64,000 bases of DNA from Amoebophrya sp. A120. Lineage: Eukaryota > Sar > Dinophyceae > Syndiniales > Amoebophryaceae. A program made the position numbers and the translations under genes. This document shows positions 28,879-37,756 of the stretch, piece by piece; within the stretch, counting starts at the first letter, position 1; every line of letters begins with the position of its first letter. The notes under the pieces were generated by a model. It ran no database searches and was not told the DNA's origin. It saw only the letters and a list, made by a program, of their open reading frames with translations. The stretch spans positions 2,122,391-2,186,390 of the forward strand of contig CAJINV010000004.1 in assembly GCA_905178155.1 (NCBI GenBank), given 5' to 3'.

Positions 28879-31800
28879 GCTTGCCCTCGTACTTTGTCGC
28901 GAAAGCGTTTTCCGAGTCCAGAAAATGTACGTGTGGAAGGTGGGAGGAAAACAGGTCCGCCGGGGTTTCACCGAAGGAAAGGGAGGGCACGGTGTCCGGC
29001 ACGTGCGCGCCGAACACGACCCGTGGCAGGACGCGCAGAAAGACCGAGAAGGGGAAGCGATACAGCATGCGCAGCAAATCGTCGACGAACGCCACTCCTC
29101 GGGCCGTCCCCTGCACGAACAGCGCGGATTTTTTCAGCGTGTGGGGCTGGTAAAATTCCGGCAGCACGTTGATGTCGGCTTCCCAGAAAAAGTCGAAGGG
29201 CTTTTCCTTGACGAAAATGTGGTGCAAGGAGAGCCACCCGGCGTCCAAATGGTTCAGCAGGGCGAGCCGCACGTAGGCCAGCAGACTCAGCATGGGCGTG
29301 GTCACCGACAACCGCGGAAAGCAGTACTTTTGGTAGATCCACGGATTTTGCTGCAGGAAGTCCTCGAAGGCTTGGAGCGACCAGTTTTCACTGATTTCCT
29401 CGGGGGAGGTTGGAGCTTCGACACTACTGGGGCTTTGCGGATTTTCTTTATGCGGGTCCTCGTCGTTTTTGTTAATATTCTCTACTTCTTGCTCTCGTCT
29501 ATGGTTTTTTCCCCAACTACGTCGGCTCGAAGATGAGAATGATGCTATTTCCTCTGAAACAAGCTCCGCGGCCACGTGTCGGTGCCGCTCGTTTTTCCAC
29601 AGCAACAACAACGCCTCCCGCACGCCCGCGTGGCACATCAGCGCGAAATTGGGCTGCTCGTAGAGCAGCGCGACGCCCCCGTTGTCCCGCGATCTACGGT
29701 ATCAAGTGTAAAAGTGTCTGGGTCTGGAAGAATGCATGTTTGTCATGCTTGTCTGGCGTGACTATTAAATCTGTCACGCACGTTGCCCAAGAGCCGCATT
29801 TTTCTGTCATGCGGAGACGCAATTTGTCATGCAGAATAGGCAACACTTACAAGCTCAGAAATTTGTCATGCTGAGCCAGCACTTTTGGCCTCCTCATGCT
29901 ACGCCACGCAGCATCACAAGTTTCCAGACCCAGACATTTTTACAGTTGATATACGGAACCACCGTTCCATAAAATCCGCAACGCGGTGGGTCTTGTCCGC
30001 GGTTAGAAGGAGAAAAACGACGCGATTCCGCCGTGCAATGTCCCGCCGCAACCGCTTCTGCAACGCCGGCAGTTGCCACGTCATTTCCTCTTCCTCCGTT
30101 TTTATCAGCGTGCTCGTCCTGGGAGTTTGTCCTTCTTGTTGTTCCTGGTGCTGGAATAGTATGCTCTGCAAAAGTTGCACTAAAAACGGCCGCGCACTTG
30201 ATTTTTTACCGCACAACCTGACAACATGCCGCGTCTTCTGGTATTTTATCTAAGACGATTGGAACAAGCCTCGCTAGAAAAATTTTCGAGTTCATGCTAG
30301 CGCGCTATTTTTGATGATAGTGCTTGTGGTTGTGCATGTGCAGTGCATAAGCTGGGAATTAATGAAACCGCCTTCCGCCACGGTAACTTCATTTGGTTCG
30401 TTGAGGAAATGCCCCTCGTCATCGAGTTCACGTGCGGACTGGTCCGACCTTCGTGCGGATAATTCTCCTGTTTGACGATTATAAGCGGGTTCTTCTCCCT
30501 CAGCATCATCTCCGCTTCGGCGATTGTAGTACTGCAACTCCAACACCGGTCGGGGCAGGTCCAAGCGGACCCGTTTCAACAGCGAGATTGCGTGTTGCAG
30601 CCCGAACCAGCGCCACCGGCTGTGCAGCAGCACGTTCACCATTTCCGGCGTGAAAAACTTCGCCTGTTGCTGCCAAATGCGCTCCACGCCGCGGAACACG
30701 TCGTTCTCGTTCAGAAGCATGCCGAACGCGCGCAGCGAGGTGGCGGCCGCGACCCCGAAAATGCACAAATTGGTCCAGTAGGACACCGGCTCCCCGTTAT
30801 TACAGTGAAAAACGCCCCCACCCCCAAAGTTGCAATATTTTGTGATGCGAAGTTTGCAAATGAAAACTTTTTGCCATGCATGAAAGGAGTATGAATCTTT
30901 CTGATGCAGAGTCTAGGCGTATATAGCAGCGCTTGCATGCCAAGCGCCGCTCTTGCTGGGATCTTTTGCAATACAAATTTTTGCTATTCACGATTGAAAA
31001 CTTGTGATGCTGATAGACGCAAGAGGGAGAATATTTCATTTGGAAAGGTTTGCAATACAAATGCTCCCAGGTTCTTGGGTGGGGGCATTTTTAATTGTAA
31101 TACCCGTCCAGTTGCGTGTTCGACGCCGACTTCCACACTATCAACTGCAAATATGTCTGGGTCTGGAAGAGTGGAACTTGTAATGCTGTCCGCGGATTCT
31201 AAAAGTATCTGTGTTGCATGAGCAGCAAGAGGACTCCAGTTCTTGGCACGCGAAGAGAGCATTTGTCATGCGTAATTAGCATCAAGAAGCTCTCAAAAAA
31301 TCTGTGATGCTAGCACCAGCATCACAGACCTCACGGGTCATGCAAAATATGCATGACAAGCCTCGACTCTTCCAGACCCAGACATATTTGCAATGCATAC
31401 ACACGATGCCGCTGCCAAAGTCCATCGCCTCATCCAGCGACCGCTCCAGCTTCTCCAAGGGAACATCCACCGGCGGCAAAAGCGGGTGGCCGGACAACTG
31501 CAGGATGGCCTCGGTGACGGCCTGGTAGGTGTGGCGGCGGAACCGGACCCACTCCAGACTCGGGTGCGGCGAAACGGAGCAGTTATCCAAAAGGAAAATC
31601 CCCCCTCCCCATATCGAAGTGGAAATCTGTGATGCGGGATCTGTGTACACAAATCGGATTTGTCTTGCCGTAGAGGACTGCAGAGAGATACAAAGCCCGG
31701 AAAGGGGTGGCTTGGGGTACGCACTTAGCATGGCAGACGTCTGCCCTAGTAGCCCAGCAGCATTACAAATCGCATGCGAAATGCAGCGGAAGCCCTGGCT

Positions 31801-32739
31801 TTGCTCTCTTGCAAGACAGACCGGATTTGTGGCCACAAATCAGCATCGCAAATTTTGAAAAGCACGCCTTTTCGATATGAGGAGGGGGGATTTTTCCCCA
31901 CAATAGCAGTCCTCCGGAATGCCCTCGATGGTGCTCATTTCCTCCCCCGAAAGAGCAGGACCCCCCGAACTATCTTGATTTCTCGGCAAGGAGGAAGCGG
32001 GCTGCGCGGGGCGCTCCAGCAGCTTCTCCCGCTTCAAAAATGCCGCCTGCGCGTGGTGTCCTCAGTAAAACCGCGTGCACATCACGAGATTCAGAAAGAT
32101 CATGGGGAAAAAGGTAAGTATGCAAAAAAATTTATCGGCTGTTTCGGATGGCTACAATTCTGGGCTCTCAGCATGGTCCAAGTTTGGTCCGTGGAGCCGC
32201 AGCACATCGAATCCATCATATTATCCTTATTGGAGCATGATCACAATTTCCAAGATAGCGTTGCACAATGGGTAGAAGAAACATTTTAGGCATGCAGATT
32301 TGCCTATACAACTCGGCTCGAGTTCTCGTGGGGACGAGGTTTTTCCTCAGGATACGTGGTCCAAGAAAGCGAAGACCGGCCACCGCGAGGCCATCACGTC
32401 GTCGTAGGTAACCTGCACCAGCTGGATGCACTCCAGCACCGAAACACCCTTGTCCGCGGCGAAGCAGGCAATCAACTTGCCCAGGGCGCAGCCCCGCTCC
32501 GTGAGCGCCAGCCGGGCCGTCGCGGCGTCGAGCAACGGGTGCTGCTGCGAGTGGTCGGGCAGGTCCTGTTGCTCCGTTTCGTAGTAGGTTTGCACGTTCT
32601 CCACCACTTGCTTCTGCAACCGCATCCAGAACGGCGAGCCGATGCAGTCCACGTCGGCTGGAACGGCGGCGCGGCAGGGGAGGACAGAGCATGAAGACCA
32701 CGCAAAGAGGAAAAGGACTAGGTACCAGCACATCTTCAT
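28874..32739 (-). CDS. Secretory-pathway protein of unknown function, 735 residues, seven exons, six introners
   Basis: I chose ATG 32739 because it starts a clean signal peptide (KMCWYLVLFLFAWSSCSVLP, then CRAA). An ATG at 32838 would add a Ser-rich extension. Removing six introners gives 736 codons including the TAA at 28874. N-terminal region: FWMRLQKQVVENVQTYYE and VTYDDVMASRWPVFAFLDH. Middle: helical, with YWTNLCIFGVAAATSLRAFG and VLLHSRWRWFGLQHAISL, then a charged linker. C-terminal region: WSLQAFEDFLQQNPWIYQ, DFFWEADINVLPEFYQPH and RGVAFVDDLLRMLYRFPF. No catalytic motif that I recognise. Lies upstream of the glycosyltransferase-like gene on the same strand, which could hint at a shared surface or Golgi role, but that is speculation. 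Confidence 0.65.
29700..29951. mobile_element. Introner, family A
   Basis: Duplication CCGTA. Ends TATCAACTGTAAAAATGTC and TATCAAGTGTAAAAGTGTC. Removal joins ERWFR to RSRDN. Confidence 0.85.
30160..30349. mobile_element. Introner, family A, decayed
   Basis: Ends TATGCACTGCACATGC and TATGCTCTGCAAAAGTTGC. Duplication poor (CAGCT versus CTATT). Removal joins INSQL to QHQEQ in frame. Confidence 0.65.
30798..31102. mobile_element. Introner, family C
   Basis: Duplication ACGGG. Ends TATTACAATTAAAAATGCCC and TATTACAGTGAAAAACGCCC. Removal joins TQLDG to EPVSY. The interior is closely similar to the element at 613-917. Confidence 0.85.
31139..31399. mobile_element. Introner, family A
   Basis: Duplication GTGTG. 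Ends TATGCATTGCAAATATGTC and TATCAACTGCAAATATGTC. Removal joins SGIVW to KSASN. Confidence 0.85.
31584..31905. mobile_element. Introner, family F
   Basis: Duplication ACTGC. Ends TATTGTGGGGAAAAATCCCC and TATCCAAAAGGAAAATCCCC. Internal palindromic GTGTACACAAATC words. Removal joins IPEDC to SVSPH. Confidence 0.85.
32057..32354. mobile_element. Introner, family D
   Basis: Duplication CCACG. Ends TATCCTGAGGAAAAACC and TGTCCTCAGTAAAACCG. Removal joins AFLDH to AQAAF. Confidence 0.8.
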
Positions 32740-33636
32740 CAGTTTGTTCACTAGTCCACCCACTGCGGTCCAAGAAGAAGACGAAGAGGAAGATGACACA
32801 TCATCATTCTGTCGGTGGACTGCGAGGAGGTGGAGCATCTTGGTTACTAATGCCCGTACTTTTTCCGGGCTGGTGTGCTCCGGCGGACCCACCGGGAGGC
32901 AGCTGCGACGTATCAGGCGGCGTCTGGCGGTTCGCAGGACCAACGGGTTGTAGTTGAGCACTCCACCGCAGGTCGGTGTCGCGTGCAAGCGGGCGCCGCC
33001 GCTGCCGAAAGCTCCCGTCCGGGCGAACGGCGATAGGGATCTGTGATCGGCTGCTTTTGTCCATGTCTGGGTAGTTTTGTCCATGCTGGCGGCCCGCCCT
33101 TTGTCCATACGTCGATCTCCACCGGCGCGCGGAGCAGCGGGCAGAAACTTCATTGTTCCCGGCTTCGGTTCCAGATCGCGTCTGGCGCTTTTCGTCACGC
33201 ACCGACGGGAAATGGGTCGAGCCGCATTGCCCGTGCGCCACACGCTGCGCTAGCAGCGATGTTGTTGAGCAAGTCGAAACAAAAGCTGCGGCAGAATTCT
33301 GGTCCTACAACTGGCGTCCTTTTTTATTTTTCATTACCGCGATCAGAATACTTCGATTTGTTGTTGATACCTTGGCCAGGAGGATCTCGTTCCCCTGTTA
33401 TGATCAGAGAGAAGTGTTGCAACTACAGGTCGGGGGAACTAAAAGCGGGATCTTTTTGAACAAATTGCGAGCGGGGACCAACTTTGTTGTGCTTTGATCA
33501 ACTATCCCGCGAGCAGGGGTGAAACGGAAGACTGAAACGAATCAGGTGCGGAAACCGCGGAGAGCGAAAAATGGACGCGCTCAAAGCGCGTCCTGGGCTG
33601 AAACGAATAAAAAATTTTCGTTTTTCACACCCTCGC
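32740..33636. other. Upstream region, nothing firm
   Basis: Open frames overlap here on both strands, and the minus frame continues upstream of the chosen start to 33243. I see no conserved motif in that extension. It is treated as leader and intergenic DNA. Confidence 0.35.
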
Positions 33637-34189
33637 GCACTTTTCCGTCCGGAATTCGAGAAATAATTCTCGAATTCCGGACGGAAAAGTGCTGCGTTCT
33701 TTTGGTGGCCAGACCACCACAAGAACCACCAGTTGTTTCCCCAAAGGAGCCATTGGTTCCCACAGTACTGTGGGAACCACTGGTTCTTTTGGTGAAACAA
33801 CTGGTGGTTCCTTTAGGGGCCGGATCGAAGGCGTTTCCGAGGAAAAACTCGGAAACGTCTTCGATCCGGCACCTAAAAGAACCACCTGATCCCGCCACAC
33901 ACGCGGAGGGCAAAGGTGCGCCTTAGCCTCCAGGAGGCCAAGCTGCACCTTTGCAACGCCTTCCGCGTGGGAAGGCGGAGCTCCGCCGCCCGATTTCGTT
34001 AGAGTTTGCAATACAAATTGGCCTTCTACCCCGAAGGCCAATTTGTATTTTGCCAGATCCGAAGCAGCCGGGGGGCCGGAGAGGCAAACTGGCCCCCCGT
34101 GGCCAGTTTGCATGACAAATCGGGACGAATTTGCATTGCAATTTGCAATGCAAACTCGCCCGAGGTCCGATACCCTTGAGGCGGCTGAG

Positions 34190-34510
34190 GCAAGTTGCCA
34201 GCTTCCGCATTGCAAACTGGCAACTTGCGCACTGCAAGTTGCCAGCTTGCGCATTGCAAGCTGGCAACTCGCGCATTGCAAATTGCCAACTTGCGCATTG
34301 CAAACTGGCAATTTGCGCATTGCCAGCCTGCGCATTGCAAGGAGGCAGCTTCCGCGCTGCAAATTGCCAACCTGCGCATTGCAAACTGGCAAGCCCCGCG
34401 CTGCAAGTTGCCAGCCTGCGCACTGCGAGCCGGCAGGCTCCGCATTGCAAATTGCCAACTTGCGCATTGCAACTTGCGAGTCTGCGCACGGCAATCTGGC
34501 AAACTGCATC
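34190..34510. repeat. Tandem array of about 22-bp units
   Basis: About 14 degenerate copies of a unit close to GCATTGCAAACTGGCAACTT, some in inverted form (TTGCCAGC versus GCTGGCAA), so neighbouring units can pair. Confidence 0.8.
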
Positions 34511-35573
34511 CGAGTCGGGGCGGGGCCGGGGCTTTGCGGCGAGAACTTTCCGGAATAGGCAGCCCCGCGCAACGAATGCGCGCGCGCACCGACAGAGGCC
34601 ACGCGCCTCAGAAGACGGGGCGGCGGCGCCCCCCCGCCCCCCCTTTGAATCCGCCAAATGGTCTCGGGGGTGCGCTTGGGGCTGGCTTTGTGGCGCGTCC
34701 CGGGATGCTTTTGGGGTTCCGAGCGGCTTGGGCAGCGGATTCAATGGGGGCGCGGGGGGCGTGCACGAAACTGGCAGCGCCGAATTGGCCCGCAAGGCGG
34801 CCGCAGCTGCCAGCCAAGCACGGCGGCCCCGGCCGGGGGCGGGCTGGCTTCGTGGCACGCCGCCTGTAGGCTTTGCCGGCCTGCGGACGGTTTTCGTCGC
34901 GGATTCAACGGGGGCGCGGGGGGAGGGTGCAGAGCCGAGAGCCCCCAAATTCTGCCAAGCCTGCACAGGCGCCGCAGGCTCGCCCCGCTGCACGAGACGA
35001 AGCCCCCGGGAACTGTCCCAGGCAGCCCGCTGGCCCGCTCGGGCTGCTGACCAGGCAAACCCAAAAGAACGCGGCGCCGCAGGGGACGCCAGGCAGCCTC
35101 CCCACGCCGCGAAGCCCCCCTTCCCGGGGGCGGGCGGCGATTGGCAAAAGCGCCGGCCCGCCGGGCCTTGAATAGTATTGATTTACCCCAATTCAATACT
35201 ATTACGCCCCGCCCGCTCCGAAGGCGCGCATCCAGTTGGCCAGCAGATTTTTTTCAATTTTTCTGAAGGAGCCCGCCTGCTAGCTCCCGAAGCTGGCGAA
35301 TCTGGAAAGCGCCGGCCCCCCAGGCCGGCAAGCGAAGAAAACAAGAAGGGCGCGGCGGCCCGTTCTTTCGCTTTCAGAAGTTGCGGGCCCGGGGCTTGCA
35401 GCTCCTCCAGCTTTGAAGCAAGCCGGGAGAGCAGGAAGCAGCGCGGCCTTTCAGGCTGCACGCAAGAGCGCAAGAAGCTTGGCGCCCGGTTTCCGCCGTT
35501 GAACTTTAGCCCCGACGGTATGGCGCGCGCAAGGGGAGGCGTTTTGCGCGCTTTTTCGCCTTCCGAATAAAAC

Positions 35574-35607
35574 GGCTGGCAGGTCTGGCATGCCAGACCT
35601 GCCAGCC
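35574..35607. repeat. Perfect 34-bp palindrome
   Basis: Each arm is 17 bp, centred on TGGCATGCCA. A second palindrome with the same centre lies at 35658-35683. Confidence 0.85.
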
Positions 35608-36424
35608 CAAAAGTAAAAAAAGAAGAAATTTAATTCTCCTTTTTTTAACTTTGGGTTGGCAGCTCTGGCATGCCAGAGCTGCCATCCGTCAATGACGGAA
35701 GGCGGCGAGCGCTTTTTTCATCTCAGAAACCGGGCAGCGCGCTCGGGAGTGAGGTTCTACACGGGCGGAATCCGTGTAGAACTGCAATCCTGAGCGCGCT
35801 GCCTGCAGTGCAGGTCGCGTGGTACATTGAGGCGAATTTGCATTGCGATTTGCAATGCAAATTCCCCAGAGGTCTGTCGCGCACGCAGCACAAATCTGCG
35901 CTGCTTAGCACAGATTTGTGCACTGGCAGAAGCAAGCCGCCCAAAGGGCAAAATTGCAGCACAAGCTGGCCCAAGGAGCTTGGGCTGCAATTCTGCCAGG
36001 CCTCCCGCGCCGGGGGCGAGGGAAAGAGCGGACGTTTTTTTTCAAAAAAAATGAACGCCGTCATTTTTATCCGTTTCAGTTACCCGCTTCACCCTGGAGC
36101 TTTCATGATCGGGCGTGGCGCTTTCGGATGGACATAAGAGAGTGCGCATGCTAGTAAATGAGAAAAAAAAACTGGAACTTTACCGCCAACAGAGCGCCTA
36201 ATTCCACAAGACGCACAATCGGCACTACTTACTCCACGAGCGTATACTTCATCCCAGCTGCTAGTCTGCGCGTGCTTCACGGCGACGCGTTTACCCCCGC
36301 GCTAGTACCTCAGAGCGAACGTGTGCCCATGACACCAGGGGGACATTCCAAGCGAGCGGGAAAATAAATGGCGGCGCGCCGCTGACGCGGCGGAGACTTG
36401 AAAAATGGACAGGGCAGGACGCAG

Positions 36425-36635
36425 GCCGGACCGGACAGGGCGAAAGTCGCAAAATCCCGCGCGTTGGCTGGCCAAAATTGCAAAATACCGCGCGTCGGCT
36501 GGCCAAAATCGCAAAATCCCGCGCGTTGGCCGGCCAAAATTGCAAAAGCCCGCGCATCGGCTAGCAAAAATCGCAAAATCTTGCGCGATGGCTGGCCAAA
36601 ATTGCAAAATCTCGCGCGCTGGCTGGCTAGGAATG
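36425..36635. repeat. Tandem array of about 35-bp units
   Basis: About six copies of a unit containing GGCCAAAATTGCAAAATC and CCGCGCGTTGGCT, with point differences between copies. Confidence 0.8.
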
Positions 36636-36695
36636 GTGGTCAGAAGCATGTGCCACAATTAACAATGGTGGTCAGAAGCATGTGCCACAATCTGT
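36630..36695. repeat. Direct repeat of about 28 bp
   Basis: Two tandem copies of a unit containing ATGGTGGTCAGAAGCATGTG, directly after the 35-bp array. Confidence 0.75.
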
Positions 36696-37756
36696 GGCGA
36701 ATTCTTCTGACGCATCGTTCTTGCGGGCTCTGTAGCGTGCTAGCGTTAGAAAGTAGAAACAGAGGGCGCCAGGAGGAGAGAGGAAGAGAGGAACTACTTG
36801 AGAAAAGTCAGAGGGTCGATGGTAGTCGATCGGAGGAATCAAAGGAATTCGCTTAATGTGTTGAAGCGGGACAATTCTGGAGCAGGAGCGCTTTTCTTCG
36901 GTAGGTTCGTGCTATGAGTTTGGTCGAGCGAATCGACCAGGGTTCTACCTGTCTGGCTCCTATCGTCGGAGCGTGTTCTTCGGAAGAAGAAACAGTGCAG
37001 ATGTTTCTTCGGACGATAGGAGAGACGGGTGGTGAAGAACTCGCGTGCACGGGGATCCTCGACCGATACACGACGGAAATACGATGGACGCACAACGGAA
37101 CTCGTTTGATGCAACTACGCACAAGGCGGTGCTGACGCACGAGGGCGGAGTACGTCTTAGACGTGAGTGTAGGTTGTTTTTATGTACTTTACGCAACGGA
37201 CAACGCATAGGTAGCCCGTGCAAACTTTTCCTTTCCTAAAGCGTTTGGTTTGCAACAAGAAATCACCACGGAACGACGTCGGTGTAAGTACGGAAGGTCC
37301 ACGCACGCTCTGATCGTACAAAAAGCATAGACGCGTGCCCTCAGGTCGTGTTTTCAGTGCAATAACCGCTCGAACAGGAAGAGAAAGCAGCCTGAAGTAC
37401 AGATAAAAAACGCCATGTACAGTACTGAAGAAAACGCTTCGAAAAAGGACGAAACCCGGAACAACTATAAAAGCACAGCCGTTCTCGCCGTCGCACGCGC
37501 TCAAAGATCTCAAATGTAGTGCTAAAGTGCTCAAATGTACCCGACGAAAAGATGCGAAAGATGAACACCTACAGAACTGCTCTGGAAGTCCCTCAAAGCA
37601 CTAAATTCTTAGTGAAGTCCCGCTTTTTCACGATAGAAATGCTCTAAAAGCGCAAGAATGGGTAAAAAAGTACTAAAGTGTAGCGGTCAAATATGTGAAT
37701 GAGTCTAACGTGCACTGCGCAGCAACCAAGGCACTAAAAATCCCCTCAAAAAGCAC
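36696..37756. other. Non-coding between the repeat region and the giant element
   Basis: Short open frames only. Short words such as AAAGTGCTCAAATG recur around 37510-37690. A boundary or terminal repeat for the downstream block could lie here but I could not define it. Confidence 0.4.

Larger units (their letters stand above)
33637..36060. repeat. GC-rich cluster of palindromes and hairpins
   Basis: At least ten strong inverted repeats lie nearly end to end. Examples: 33637-33692 (24-bp perfect arms), 33755-33778 (perfect palindrome inside a longer inverted repeat 33724-33811), 33812-33878, 33901-33979, 34007-34052, 35171-35203, 35574-35607 (34-bp perfect palindrome), 35658-35683 (26-bp perfect palindrome), 35734-35803 and 35832-35922. 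Long open frames on all strands here follow from GC richness and repeats and are not called as genes. Confidence 0.75.

Noticed and set aside
14961-32354. CRISPR-like regular repeats
   Set aside because: The recurring words are inverted ends of separate elements with unequal spacing, inside eukaryotic genes, not direct repeats with spacers.
34026-35175. Long overlapping open frames of 187-356 codons on both strands
   Set aside because: They occur in all frames of a GC-rich repeat and palindrome region, translate to Cys/Ala/Gln repeats of the 22-bp unit, and have no conserved motif.
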